In this document: piece after piece, positions 12,766 to 25,254 of the stretch
Numbering within the stretch: position 1 is the first letter of the stretch
Layout of the letters: every line of letters starts with the position of its first letter
Assembly: GCF_945859685.1 (NCBI RefSeq)
Contig: NC_079149.1
Coordinates: 38,281,136-38,345,135, forward strand
Direction: 5' to 3'
Source: Eupeodes corollae
Lineage: Eukaryota; Arthropoda; Insecta; Diptera; Syrphidae
Length of the DNA stretch: 64,000 bases
Translations under genes and position numbers: made by a program
Notes under the pieces: model-generated
Databases searched by the model: none
What the model was told of the DNA's origin: nothing
What the model saw: the letters and a program-made list of their open reading frames with translations, nothing else

Positions 12766-15362
12766 ACATTGGACTAATCCGCCAAAAGCTTATTATTGTA
12801 TAGAGATGTTTGGGCCTTGTAAAGTAAAGGTTTTTGTGTCTGCACAAAAAAATGAAAGTTGCAACTTAACAGAAATAAAATACACAGAAATAAACAAAAC
12901 AAATTTCTTTCTTCAAAAAGTTTAAACATTTTGCCATTTCGAGATTTCTTTAACAAAAAACCTCAAAAGAAATGTTTTTAGAATTACTAAATTACATTTC
13001 TAATTTTAATATGGTCAGAAAATTTCTTCTTTCCAATTTGGAATACACTACTTTTACCATTTTTTGAAATAAATTTCAAGTCGTTATTATTGCGTGTGTT
13101 GTTTGTAGTGGTTTTTACGTGTGAAATATCAAAATATGGCACGTAAAAAAGTTATTTCAAAAAATTCTTTTCAAAATTAAATTGTTAATTCAAAATTCCC
13201 TTAATATTTAGGTACAGGTGTAGATGTTACTATTGACCATTCAATTTTTGCTGCCGTACGACTAGGCTATCACGTACGTCCACTACTTGTTAACATATTC
13301 ATAAATGAAAGTGTATTTTAGCCTAAGAATGCCTCGTGCTTAATTAATATAAATGGTTTAAAATCATGAATATGTTTCTTTGCGTATTGAAATTGCAGTT
13401 GTTATTAGAAAATTGGTTTCAAATAAATGTTGAAGGCTTACATAAAATTTGTTTTATGATTAATTTCATTTTCATTACAAATTCAAAAAAAAATCACGAC
13501 TCGGACGAAAATAAATTAGTTCACTTAGTATTTACTTAAAATCGTACCTACCCAGCAAAATATTTTATTCAGTACTTTCACATAATCCGATAACAGCTAG
13601 CTTAAGCTTTAAGTAGCATTTCCTACTAGTTTTGTGTATACCACAATTTATTTTTAAGGAAACCTTGAAAAAACAACACAAAAAAAAAGTCTAGAGTAAA
13701 TAGAAGTTTAAGAATTACATTAATCTTTTTTTTCATGTACATTATCCTGTAGCGTAGTTACCTACTCGTTCCTCTACCGCAGTAAGATCTCTAGACTCTT
13801 AAAAACTCGGAAAAAAATTAACCAGAAAATAAAACGAAACTATCTCTACTCGTAAAACAAATGTATACGGTTTCTATGTTGTAAATAGTACATCCCTTGT
13901 TTCTTGAAGTTGAATTTGCAACAAAATTCAATAGAATAATTTTTGTCGTTGTAAATTTGTATCTTTTTTTTTGCACAATCATGATGTCGTTCCGTTGCAA
14001 CTTTTACTCAAAGAAATCCGATTTTGTCCCATTAAAAATGCACTAGTTTTCCATCTTGCAAGGAAATACGAGTGTATAATATGAATGTATGTATGTATAT
14101 AGTATATATGTGTGTATATACTCTTGTATTGTATTTATTTGTCTTTTCAAACATTTAACAGCGAACATTTATGAAGGCACTTAAGTGATTCTAGCGTGAA
14201 TGCAGATGTACACACTTAAGTGATTACAAATATTTTATGCCATTTAAATATTTGTGTTTATTTTGTATTTCAAAAAAAAAAAAAACTATTCACTTTTTGG
14301 GTTTAGAAATTTAGAGTTTAAATAATTATAATTCTTCGAAAGGTTATAACATTCTTTGAAAATGTAACATTACTCTGCATCGTAGGAGTCCGGGAAATTA
14401 AAATGTAAGTAATTTTATACTCTATTGGAATTTTATTTTTACAAATTGCTTAAAATCTCTTAATCCCAACAAAATTGAGGGTCATTTTATAATTTTTTAA
14501 TTTTTTGAGCATTTCCTATATTGATGCGTCCAGTGAAACTATCAGATGAGTACCAAACAAAAAACGATTTTGAGTTAAGTGAACATGCCACATATTTTTC
14601 AAATCTCTGCTCTTGATTTAGGGTTCTTTAAGCTTGAAATTGATATTTCAAGGATTATATAGGGTTTCTTTGGAAATGAGCCGTCTTCGTTAGTCTGAAT
14701 AAAACCTTTTGGAATGTGAAAGACTGGAGTGCTTCACCTTAATGTAGTTTTATCTAGCATTACGGGTAGACTTAAATGTTTGCGACCTTGTCCATACGAA
14801 CAATTTTAACAATATCATCTTTGGAAAGACAGTTGTCGAAAAATTAATCTGCATTTACACGGAAAATTTTAATTTTGAAACAGAAAATTGTTTCATTGGG
14901 TGTCGATATGTTTTTGGAAGCAAATTATGGAAACTTTGTATACAGGCGTTGACGCGACGGCGATGGGACCAAAGAAGCTTGAGCGTCTTAAAAATGATAT
15001 TAAAATATAAGGACGCGCTCTTTGATTGGAAAATATGTTTTTTTGTTATTATTCTTTGTATTTGGTACTCAAATTTTGTATTAAAAAGGATGTTTTATTA
15101 GTTAAGTCAAATATTTCATAATTTTTTGAATAAATATATTTAATGTTATACCTTTTTGGAATATTTGGAACAATTTATTGAAATAAAGAAAAGATAAAGA
15201 GACTATTTTATGTTTCGTGCTGTTCTTAATTAAATTGTTCTCTGTTAGCTCTAGATGGCTTCACTCAGTTAATGATTGTTTTGCATTGATTTTTATTGTA
15301 ACTTTAGAATAAAAACAAACCAATGTTTTCTTGTGTTATATTTTATAGAGAGATGTAAACTC
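12766..15362. other. AT-rich noncoding stretch
   Basis: No gene recognised. A TATG/TA microsatellite occupies about 14084-14125. Confidence 0.45.
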
Positions 15363-16745
15363 AGTTTTCATTTCCAAGGCGTGCAAATGCTCGCATGTCA
15401 ACACTAAAGACCTTAGCCTATCATCATTCATTCTGAAAACTCTGGAACTATTGATTGATATCCATATACGTAATAGCATTGATAAGAGACTATCAATGTC
15501 TCAGCATGCTTACTGCAAAGAGAAATCGGTAGAAACAGCCTTGCACAATCTAGTAAGAGCTATCGAATACTCCCTAGAGCAAAAGAAATATACCATGGTG
15601 GCCTTCCTGGATATTGACGGCGCTTTCAACAACGTTGACACATCAATCTTTGAGTTGATTAATCTAATGCTAAATATCAGAGTCATCAACTCTAACTTGG
15701 GGGATTTTTGCACAAGAAGGTCTGTCAGTAGAGGCACTCCGCAAGGTGGTGTTCTGTCCCCTAACCTGTGGAACATAGTGGTTAACGAACTACTAATATC
15801 CCTTGAGAGGGATGGCTACAGAGTGGTTGCATATGCCGATGATGTTGCTATCGCCGTCACAGGAGAACATCCTAATACACTGAGAGACCTGCTCCAAAAG
15901 GCACTCAATATGCTTACTAGATGGACTGATCACTGCGGACTTAGTATTAATCCTCAAAAAACAGACCTCGTCCTTTTCACACGGAAATACAAGATCCCAG
16001 TAACTGTACCTCCTTCAATAAAAGGTGTACCACTAAATGAGGCCAAATAATTTGGTCTGATATTGGACAAAAAATTAAGCTTATATTCAGGAAAGAGTTA
16101 AAAAAGCTACAGCAGCTCTTTTCCTTGCAAGAAATCCATAGGAAGCAAATGGGGTTATCAAACTCGCATAACCTACTGGCTATACACATCGGTCATCCGA
16201 CCAATACAGTATGGTGGACTGCACTGGAGAAAGTCACATACTACGACAAACTCAGCAGAGTCCAACGAACTGCATGTCTCTGCATAAGCGGGTGAACCAC
16301 ACCCTCAGCAGCGTTAGACACTCTCCTCCATCTGACACCCCTCGACATCTTCAGTAAACAATTGGAAGCGAGCACAGCCATAACACTCAACGCCTTCTCA
16401 TATGGCCTTCACTGGTCCTAAAGCGCTCTAAAGGCTTGTTATCTCAAAGCAGACTTCATATTAGCTCCCTAATAGGTGTCCTTACGGGGCACTGTCTTAT
16501 AGGCAGACACGCAATACGACTTGGTGTTGCACTTGCCCTGCGCTTTCACTAAGACACAAACTTCATCTGGGAGACTACTCTTTTGATAATCGCATCTTTT
16601 GATATCTTCGCTTTATAGAAAGCTCAAAATGGTTCGACTAGTAAGAAGTATTCCCTAGATTGATGTGGTATCACAATGGGCCTTTTCTTTTGGCCTAAGT
16701 GTATGGATTCTAAATCTGCAGTTACGTTAAATTAACCTAACCCAT
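15363..16745 (+). mobile_element. LOA/I-type LINE, 5'-truncated and lacking RNase H
   Basis: A copy of the RNase-H-bearing LINE family also seen at 49.9-51.8 kb and 31.5 kb. The reverse transcriptase is recognisable from 15363, but the RNase H domain is gone. Near 16395-16430 the sequence jumps from the post-RT region (NASSHW in the 49.9-kb copy) to the C-terminal block LLSLSRSHIS/VITGHCLIG, which skips about 700 bp. The element ends with AATTAACCTAACCC at about 16728-16741, the same CCTAAC-type 3' end as the other copies. Confidence 0.85.
15366..16050 (+). pseudogene. LOA/I-type LINE reverse transcriptase domain
   Basis: An open frame covering RT fingers and palm. In order: SLSSFILKTLELLIDIHIR (consensus SLTSFLLKTLERLIDxxIR), QHAYCKEKSVETALH, FLDIDGAFNNVD (first catalytic Asp), RGTPQGGVLSPNLWNIVVNE, then VVAYADDVAIAV with the YADD active site at 15832-15843. 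The frame ends at a stop at 16048-16050 (NEAK*), where relatives continue YLGLVLDKKL. Downstream sequence still encodes LILDKKLS and later thumb residues, but with further stops. The catalytic residues are intact, yet truncation at both sides makes it non-functional. Confidence 0.88.
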
Positions 16746-17374
16746 ATTTTATACTGAAAATCGTCAGAATTTCTGTAAAACGTCAGGTTTATTGAATAAA
16801 ACCGGTTTCTTCTGTTTTCATAGGAATATTTTTAAGTAAAGAAATCTTAAAATTTGTCAATATCTCTTTTTTGGGTTTTTAAGGTTTGGCATATATTGTG
16901 CTATAAATAAACTGATCTAAATAACTTCATATTTATTTGTCCCAGAAACAAAACCATGATTTTCAAATAGATTTTCATATTCTGGTTTCGAACTCAGATT
17001 CCAAAGTTTTCGATAAGATATCGTTTTTGAGATAAATCGTATCTTTAAAAAAAACTTGTTTTTATGATTTTTTAACAAATATATTTCAAAATCCTGACAC
17101 TATACAATTTTTTTCAACTATGGATTCAAATTCAAACTGTAAGAAAAGTATGTTTTTGATCCTGGGACATACAAATCTGAAGCTTTAAAGAGGAGTGTGT
17201 CTAAAGGTTTATCTTTATTAGGTATTTTTAAATAGAAAAATAATACATACAAACATAAAATTACACGTGATTAATTTCAGACGGTCCTTCTTCTTTCCAC
17301 TCACAGCGCTCAATTATCATTTTTGATCTTTTTAAAACCGATATGGTTTATATCCCAGTCAAGGCTATCATGTA
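16746..17374. other. AT-rich noncoding stretch
   Basis: No recognisable gene or family match in this window. Confidence 0.4.
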
Positions 17375-18335
17375 CGAGTAACTTTATTTAGTTACATTTA
17401 CTTCAAAAATAACTTATTTTTTTTAGATTTCGAAAAGATATTTGAGCCGATAGTAATTTTTTTACTATGTTTTAGTATTGTTTTTTTTTGGTTTTTATTT
17501 TTTGTAAAAAAACTGTCAATTCGATTTTGGGAACAATATTTCCTATAAGAAAAAATAACTTTAAAGCCATAACCTCAAATTTTTGAAAAGATATTTGAGC
17601 GAAAAACAATTTTTACCAACTTTTGGTAGTAGTTTTTTTAAGTTTTTATATTTTGCAAGAAAACTATGAGTACGATATTCCTCATAAGATAAATTAGACC
17701 TAAGGCAATTTCTCAATTTTTTTTAATTATTTGAGTAGAAAGTGAATTTTTTACCAACTTTTATTGATTTTTGTTAAGCTTTTTTATTTTTTTGTAAAAA
17801 AACTGTAAATTCGATTTTTTTTCAAAATTTTACCAGATGTCAAAAAATTATTTTGAAGCTAAAATCAGGTGACAAATATTTTGTTCAGTTTTCTTGTATT
17901 TATAAGAAAAATCAGTTAATTGGATTTTTTCCAAAAATATATTTGTTTGGTATTGACAATATATAATACATATAAAATTTATCTCAAGTCACTAGGGGTA
18001 ATGCTTTGTGATCTTTTGGGTTCACTTTTTCTTAATTGATATGGTAAAAAAAGAACACCCACCCAATTTTTTGAGAGTTCTTTCTGTCCCTTTCTGCATT
18101 ATTATCTGTATAACAAAAGTTATTCGAAGTCGATATCTTTTCTAGCTCTTGAGCTATGCACGACGAAAAAACTTCGCTAACGTACAGACCTACGGACGTA
18201 CGAACGCATGCACAGACATCTCTCTAAAAATGTTTTATTTCGACTCTAGGGAACTTAAAACGTCGAGAAATGCCAACACTTTTAATTCAGCAAATCGGAC
18301 CGATTACAATAACTTCCTATGAGAAGTCAGCTTCA
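17375..18335 (+). repeat. Interspersed repeat P, copy 2
   Basis: Same order of parts as copy 1 at 11795-12765. Tandem subunits start near 17493, 17640, 17780 and 17889, each around the GTAAAAAAACTG block. The fixed right module follows: ACACCCACCCA, CTGCATTATTATCTGTATAA, CACGACGAAAAAAC, CGGACGTACGAACG, AACGTCGAGAAAT and CTATGAGAAGT. Copies 1 and 2 are diverged, so the duplication is old. They flank a LOA-type LINE. Confidence 0.75.
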
Positions 18336-19734
18336 GATACAATTTTGAAAAATAAATTAACATAACATTTTTTGTTCACAAAAAATTAAAACCTTTAAAA
18401 CATTTTTAATTTCAGGACGCTTTAATCTTATTCCATTTTATAATCAAAATAATTAAATTTTTTTAAATTGAAGTAAAGTTAGTTTTTTATAAAGTAAACA
18501 CAACGAACAACATTTTTTAAAAATTTGTTTCCAAAATCGTATATCTAGAGAAAAACTCTGACTTTTAGTAAATTTTTTATACTTTGAATAAAACCATTAT
18601 CAATTAAAACGTGTTTTTCTTAAAAAAATAAAACAGGCCAAAAATAGTATTTTTTCTAAATTTGGTAAAATCTGAAAGAAAAGCATCCTCAACATTCGGT
18701 ATTTAATATCTGAAGTTCTACAAATGACATTTTAGTTTTATTAAACACACTATTGGTTAACTATCAGTGTCGGTCGCTTTCCATCTTCTATTTGTTTTTG
18801 AAATTAGGTTTTTGACTATAAATCAAATTATTTGCAGAGTGTTTCTTAGTCTGCACAGCAAGACAAACGAAAACAATAAAACTTAATTCAACAATGCATA
18901 TTTTTAAATTGTCTCATGGTAACTTTTCAATTTTTAAGTTTAACTGATAAATCGGCCAAAAATGCTGAAACAAAATAATCTTTAGTAAGAAACTTTCTGT
19001 GGAAAATTAGGGTGTTTAAAATAATTTAAAATTTGTACTATCCAAAAATACTTTTTCTTTTCCAACAATTTTTATTCGTACGTGTGTTTTTTGTTTGGAA
19101 TGTTTTATTTAATATTTTCGACCTTAATTTTAATCAAATTTGGTAAGAGGAACTCTTAAATAAAAGTTAAGAGTAATGGGACACTTCAAATTTATTTTTA
19201 TTTTGTACTCACGTGGTTTGAGTGTCGCACCACTCTCACTTAGAGGCAAAATAATATCAGGAAGCCAACTAGTGTTTTCTAAAAATTTAAATCTCTAACA
19301 TTTTATTAAAGACCTTCTGTGTGGATATTTACAAATTTAAATAAACGTAAAACGTTACTTTATATACGAATTATGAGCAGCTTGAGATAAAATAAAAACC
19401 GAAAGAAAAGAAGAAAAAAAAACCTAATAATTCTTCTTCATTCGATATTTTTTTTATAACAACAAAGCATATCTATGTACATGTATAAGAAAGCTTCCTC
19501 GTATATTTTATTCATATATAGTATAAAATTAACATAAATCGAAAAATTGAAAAGCGTAAAAATGTTTTCATCCTTGTTGTACAATATGTACGAGTATACA
19601 AAATATATTTATAGTCGATTTCCAAGGCCATCAAAATCTGAAGGACTATTATCTTATACTCGTATATAAATAATTTTCTGGCATAAAAAACATATCATCA
19701 TTGCTGCAGAAGTTGCACAATGATAAAGTGTATA
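18336..19734. other. AT-rich noncoding stretch
   Basis: No supported feature. Runs of A and T are common. Confidence 0.4.
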
Positions 19735-20030
19735 TTAAACCCGCCTCCGCCGGCACTTGACAGCCGCCGCGGCCTTACATCTTGCCATCATATAATTTGC
19801 GAATGAATATTGGCTAATCGCGCGTTAAATTTTTTGATTGTTTCTTGTTGTTGCTTTTCCGTTTTTGCTGTTATGTTCATACAAAAGAATTCAATTCAAT
19901 CTTTAGGATATAGACACAGTTATTATCAATAAAGTGATTGCGGAAGGAATGTGGTTCATAAAAATATAAGAATGAACTTCGTTAGCCGTTATGTTGCCAT
20001 TGTGCCATTTAAGAAGTCATCAATGGCCCC
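19735..20030. promoter_or_regulatory. Candidate regulatory island (GC-rich, GCCAT cluster)
   Basis: A short GC-rich block (CCGCCTCCGCCGGC and GCCGCCGCGGCC, 19741-19774) in otherwise AT-rich DNA. Within 300 bp there are four GCCAT or ATGGC words (19784, 19996, 20004, and reverse at 20023). GCCAT is the core bound by the fly Polycomb recruiter Pho. Homeodomain-like TAAT also occurs. This is composition and motif evidence only, so a regulatory role is an inference. Confidence 0.25.
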
Positions 20031-20653
20031 GTTTTTCTTTTTCAAAGATGGTTTTTGTTAACAAACAAAAAACGGGTATTGCAATCACCGGCTAAGAAGA
20101 TGTTTATATCGTTAGATAAAATTTAAAAGGCAAACCATATCGAAGATTGATTTAATGTAATATGCGCAGCACGGGTACAGTATTAAAAGCAAAACTCACT
20201 TTAGTTAGTATATGACAACTGGACTTCTAATTATTGGTGGTTTTTGAAAAAGGACTGATTTCAATATTGATTAATTTTTGGATAACATTAAAAATTTACT
20301 TTTACTTTTTTTGTTAAAACAAAAAAACTTAATTTTGTAAAACCTAATTTTTTGTTTGATTATAAGAAACAAGTCTGAAAGAACTTTTGTACTCTTTAAA
20401 ACTTTTTTGGACAAATGAAAATAGATTTGACTAAATGAAACGTTCTATAATTATTGTCATGATAAGGTCAAACAAAAACTTGTCGTCTGCTGCCTCCAGA
20501 CGATGAATTGGGTGAAACTTAATAAACAAATCTCTTTAAATGGAATGTATGTCCTGATAAAGAAACTCTGTTTTATTGGCTTCAAAATTGTCGTTTTTCA
20601 ATCTAAACTAGTTGATTTTCATTTAATTAAATACATCCCATGTAAAAAATACC

Positions 20654-20800
20654 CTTACCGTAATGGTTAGTATGTAGGACAGACATACAACAGGTTTCGC
20701 GTTCAATCACTGCATGTGTCACCTAAAAGCTTTTTTTCACAGCTATAGCGATGAATTGTCAAATCCTTCAAGAGTAATTCTTCCCATGAAATGTGCCAAT
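20654..20800 (+). repeat. SINE, 5' part (copy 2)
   Basis: Retains the tRNA-like head: ACCGTAATGGTTAGTATGTA (A-box region), GCGTTCAATCAC (B box) and TGTGTCACC. It continues through GATGAATTGTCAAATCCTTC and AGAGTAATTCTTCCCATGAA, then loses similarity. The 3' hairpin part is absent. Confidence 0.75.
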
Positions 20801-20984
20801 GCAAGTGTATCACAGGGGACACCTTGATATTTCTCAGAATATTCTTAAAAGTATAGACTATTATGTACTTGACTTTTTCTTAAGGAGCGATTTTAATAAA
20901 AAGTAAAAAAAAAATCAACGACTGCCAGCTTTGTGTATTAAATTTAGTGTTCAATTATTTTTATCAAATTTAGAACAAGCAGAC

Positions 20985-21330
20985 TTGTATTCTTAGTCTC
21001 AGTAAAGGTGATAACAGACACTTTCCTTTGCCGGCACATAGTTGCCGACTTTATAAAAAAAAGTGCTTTCAAAGTACAACTTTTACAAAAATCGAAATAG
21101 GGAGAGAAACCTCATCAAATTCATTGCATCTTGATGTTTACAACTCGCTGATCTCAAATATGGTTTCGACGGCGTGTATTTTCCTTTTTTAAAGCTTGGC
21201 TAGCCTTCTAAGCCCGCCTGAAATTGTTAGTGTTATTTTTGGAATCAAACCCTTTGTATTGACATAGATTTCAAGACATTACCTCTATATATCAATTGAT
21301 AACATACATATTAGCATCCGCAAATTGAAT
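20985..21330 (+). repeat. MITE-like repeat M1, copy 1
   Basis: Shares AGTCTCAGTAAAGGTGATAA, CAGACAC, GCCGACTTT, AGTACAACTTTT, TCAAATTCATTGCATCTTGA and CAACTCGCTGATCTCAAATA with the copies at 30.13 kb (same strand) and 22.9-23.2 kb (opposite strand). No ORF is present. Its ends are not defined. Confidence 0.55.
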
Positions 21331-21488
21331 CGAGATAGTGAGCAGTTGATTGAATTTAAACGTCTTTCAGTTACAATTTAAAATACTATTAAGCATTCGC
21401 GATTTTTATAGCGATATTGTATGGTTTTGTTTGGCCAAAGCTTCTGCTAATTAAGCTTTAATTTTTTGGGATTCAAACAAAAATCAAA

Positions 21489-21737
21489 TGGGGTGGCACA
21501 ACAGTCCATTGTGAACCAGGGCCTAGAGACTTACAACTCTCAACCATTCCTGTGTGCGAGTACTGTTGTCAGGAATGGAAGGGACCTACAATTTTAGGCC
21601 GAATCGGAACGGCTAGTTTGAGAAAGAACTTTTTCATGACAAGAATTACTCTTGAAGGATTTGTCAATTCCTCGCAAGAGGCAGTACCCGCGAAATTAAT
21701 TTCTTTAAATTAAGGTGGCACAGGCAGGGATTGAACA
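21489..21737 (-). repeat. SINE, nearly complete (copy 3)
   Basis: Minus-strand copy that begins at the B box (GTTCAATCCCTGCCTGTGCC, 21735 downward) and extends to the 3' end (CTGTTGTGCCACC). It contains the family hairpin in perfect form: CCATTCCTG and CAGGAATGG flank a 17-nt loop, in the region 21544-21578. The head upstream of the B box is missing. Confidence 0.85.
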
Positions 21738-21947
21738 TGTTTAAAATAATATATATAAAATACATTATCACTAAAACCATTTCAAAAAACGCAAATAACA
21801 CTCGTTAGTTAAATCGCCGTTAACAAGAGCTTAGCACCACTATTACTCCTGGTTCTATTTTCTAAAACTTAGTTGGAAATAATATTTTCCGTTAACATAT
21901 AACAGAAGTGGTTTCCCTCAAATTCCCATTACAGTACCCTCGGCTTA

Positions 21948-22800
21948 TCATATTCGTTTCTAGATTCATATCCTTGTCTTTCGGATGTGGAACTTAAACG
22001 GCGGCGTATGATACGCTCATTAAATCCTGATCTTGACAGCATTGTCAAATGGGGAGTCAGAAACCATGTAGAATTGAATGCTTCGAAAACTCAATGCTGC
22101 CTCTTGTTCTTTAAGCGTAACATACCCCCGACGTCACTATTAATGAGTGGCACTTGCATCCAAGAAACTAATCAACTGTCAGTACTTGGTGTGTATCACC
22201 TTTCATGGAATGATCATATATTCGATATTGGAAGGTGCTTAGGATTTCTCCGACGATGCAAGAAATTTTTCAACCTTTCTGATCTGGCTGTAATTCACAA
22301 AGCCTTCATCCGTCCAAAGCTTGAATATAATTTGCATATCTGGGCGGGTGCCCCTAAAACAAGTTTAAATCTATTGGATAGAAAACCAAAAAAGGCTTTA
22401 AAAATTATAGGCGATAGAACTATAATCGAAACATTTTTATTTTGTTTTATCGATATTTTACAAATAATGTTCTGTTGAATTAGCCAGCTGTATTCCACCC
22501 CTTAAACGATTTAGCCGTAATACTCGCATTTCCAGGAATGCTTATCAATTAACCCTTGAGCTCAATTTCGGGGGTACTGTCAAGTATAGAGATTCTTTCT
22601 TAAATCGCACATCGAGAATGTGGAATGCTTTTTCCAACTCTGTTTTTCCCTCCCATTTTGATGTTCAGAACTTTAACAATGTGCGCCGGTATCTCCTTTT
22701 AAATCCATCCCTATTTTCCTAATGCTTGCACTGTGTTTAAATACAAACATATAAAGGGTACTAATAACCCACTCAAGCTGTTATGTAATTTATAAAAAAT
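21948..22800 (+). pseudogene. Family J (Jockey-type) LINE, C-terminal third
   Basis: The RT thumb and C-terminal region of family J. The frame at 21987-22478 includes NHVELNASKTQCCLL (palm end), LSVLGVYHLSWNDHI, FLRRCKKFFNLSDLAVIHKA, then RPKLEYNLHIWAGAP. After a frame change it continues ELASCIPPLKRFSRNTR, YRDSFLNRTSRMWNAF and LLNPSLFS before a stop near 22720. It is aligned throughout with 31.98-32.75 kb. The YADD palm and everything upstream are missing. Repeat M1 fragments abut it on both sides. Confidence 0.82.
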
Positions 22801-22879
22801 AAACTAATTTAATAGTGTGTGTCTTGGGAATTCAGCCACCAACACGTCTGTCATGTACATACTCCAACTAATGAATTCA

Positions 22880-23185
22880 AGGGCTTCCGAATGCAACCAA
22901 TCGGAAGTGGTTTCCCTAAAGTCAAAAATACCTAAATAAACGGACAAGCAGACGTCGGAAAAATTTCAAGTGGTTTCCCAAAAATTTAAAAACGTCAGCC
23001 ACATAAACGGCTGTCATAAGCGTTTTTGAGATCAATGAGTTGCAGGCTTCAATATGGAATGCATTTGAAGTGTTTACCCATCCTATTTCAACTTTCGAAA
23101 AAGTTGTACTTTTGATGGACTTTTTCTCGGAAACGCGGCCATTAACGTTTCTGTTATCGCCTTTACAAAGACTACCAACAACTTT
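22880..23185 (-). repeat. MITE-like repeat M1, copy 2 (inverted)
   Basis: The reverse complement matches 20985-21210 and 30130-30370: GTAAAGGCGATAACAGAAAC, AAAGTACAACTTTTTCGAAA, ACTTCAAATGCATT, CAACTCATTGATCTCAAA, and two copies of GGGAAACCACTT. A short inverted fragment with the same GGGAAACCACTTCTGTTA motif lies at about 21895-21940, immediately before the J relic. Confidence 0.6.
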
Positions 23186-23640
23186 AATATCAACTATCAA
23201 CAATTTTGCTTTCACTCCCAAAATTAGCCCTCATCTCTTAGACTATTTAGGAGATTTTAACAAAAAAAAATTAATTTCAAAGACTTAATATATGAAAAAT
23301 ATAGTTAGTTCTGAGGTTATTCTTTTGTCTATTATTATACCATATTCAAAACGGTAAAAGGTCTAAATAAACTTTGACCGGATCAGGGTTTGTTTTACAC
23401 AGGTGTTTTCTTTTTTTAAATAAACAAAAGAAAAAATTGTAAAAACTATTAACAAAAATCACATTTTAAAAACTCAACAAATTTTCAAAAACATGGTACA
23501 AAATTAAGCGTATTCTTGGAGCAAGAAGAAATGTTAAAGTTTGGTAAAATTTAAACAAAAGATGGCTGTGATAAAGGCTATAGTTCAAAAAGTTTATTTT
23601 TATTTTAAGACGGGGCTATTATTTTCCGAATTTTCGGTGA
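23186..23640. other. AT-rich noncoding stretch
   Basis: No supported feature. Confidence 0.4.
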
Positions 23641-23653
23641 CTTTCGCTTTCAA

Positions 23654-23900
23654 TTATTTTGTGCTGCTTGTGTGACAGTGCTGCAGCTTTTGCTTGATTT
23701 CTTCTTGCAAATCTTCAATGGGATTAGGATCCAGTGACTTAGGTGGCATCTTGAGCTAAATAGTTTCTGGCATTATAAAGCAACGATTCCTCTAAAACAA
23801 AACTTTGAATGTTATGATCGATATCTAGTTGAATGAAAAACTTTGCAGGTAAATTCAGTTATGTGTCAGTGAATTTAATTGTTCTCATTGAACTTGAACC
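23654..23900 (-). pseudogene. Tc1/mariner-type transposase C-terminal relic
   Basis: On the minus strand, from 23749 down to a stop at 23654, the reading PPKSLDPNPIEDLQEEIK matches the highly conserved Tc1-family block W-P-x-Q-S-P-D-L-N-P-I-E-x-L-W around the third catalytic acidic residue. Upstream (23810-23850) a degraded IQLDIDHN could be the QDNDPKH block. Frame is lost between the blocks. No inverted repeats were found. Assignment rests mainly on the one motif. Confidence 0.6.
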
Positions 23901-25254
23901 CCTATAACCTGGCATTATCTAGTCCAAGTTTACCACCAGTGGCACGAAAATTCTCCTTCTTGAATTGCGTTATGGAAATTCTCCAAACAAATTGGCCTTC
24001 GTAAGATAAAAACAATTAAATTTGAATATAATTTTTTAAAAATGTCTCAAAAACTTCACATCTTTAATATTAAAAGTTACGAATTACTGATTTTCATATG
24101 AATTTACGCCCAATTTTTGAATAACTGAATTGTTTTATTTTATGGTTGACAATTTTCTTCATATGTAATTACATTATTGGAACTTTAACTAAAATGAAAA
24201 ACAGATTTTCCTGGCCTTATCTAACAAAACAGGGTACAACGTTTTATGAAACATTTTACAGAAAATAAAATAAAATTCATCCGTGTTATACATCATTGAT
24301 ATTATTAAAATAATTCTTACCAAATTTCGATGAGTAAGTTTTTAATTTTTTTTTCATAGGAAACTATAACTTTTTTAGATGTTAAAACACCCTTCTTCTT
24401 CTGAAGGTATCAATTTCAATAGAAAATATTTTTAAAAAACAGTTTTTTTTTTTCAATTTTTTGCTTCATAAGAATAGATAAATAGAAAACATTACATATT
24501 TTGTTGACATATTTAAGACAGACCGAAATGTTCACACTTTTTAAATTGTTGCTCTGAAAAAACACTCCACTGAATTATTTAAAAATTTTTTAACAAACCT
24601 TTCCTGATTGAACGACGAAAAAAAAGGCCTGCAGCGATCTATACCGATTTCAATAATTTTAATTAAAATTTTAGTAAAGTTTAACTCAAATTAGTAAAAA
24701 GACAATTGTCAATGTATATTTCAGGAAAATACTAAAAGAAAGTCTTGATTATAAGAATTGATTTTAACTGAAACAGAAATTAACGCACTGACGTCCGTAG
24801 ATCAGTAAATATTAGTTTCAACTCGGAATGATAATTATGCTTATGCTTACACCTTCTGCATTTAAAAAGTCTCATGCCCGCGTCATAAGTTATGGACGGT
24901 CAAAAGTCGACACTTTTACCAATGTTTGCCTTACCTTTGAATATGGTTAAATGTTTACATTACTTACTGACGATGGAGACACAAAATTTTATGATTTTTA
25001 CAAAATGTGAAACAAAAAAAAATCAGCTTAACATCGCTCATTCCCAGGTTGACTCCTCATTTCACAAAATATTTTTTTAACCTTCTAGCTTCTGAGTTCT
25101 CTATAATTTGTGTATAAATTAATTTTGACTGCAAGATGTGCATTTATTTCTTAACGTAACTCTACTTACATATGTTTCAAATACTTTTCCACACCTTTAA
25201 ACAAATTACGGATGATAAATAAATTACTCTAAACAATATTTAGTATATAAAGTA
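23901..25254. other. AT-rich noncoding stretch with a possible decayed repeat P
   Basis: At about 24480-24640 the order AATGTTCACACTTTTT, AAAAAACACTCC, CCTTTCCTG, ACGACGAAAAAAA resembles the right-hand module of repeat P, strongly decayed. Otherwise no feature is recognised. Confidence 0.35.
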
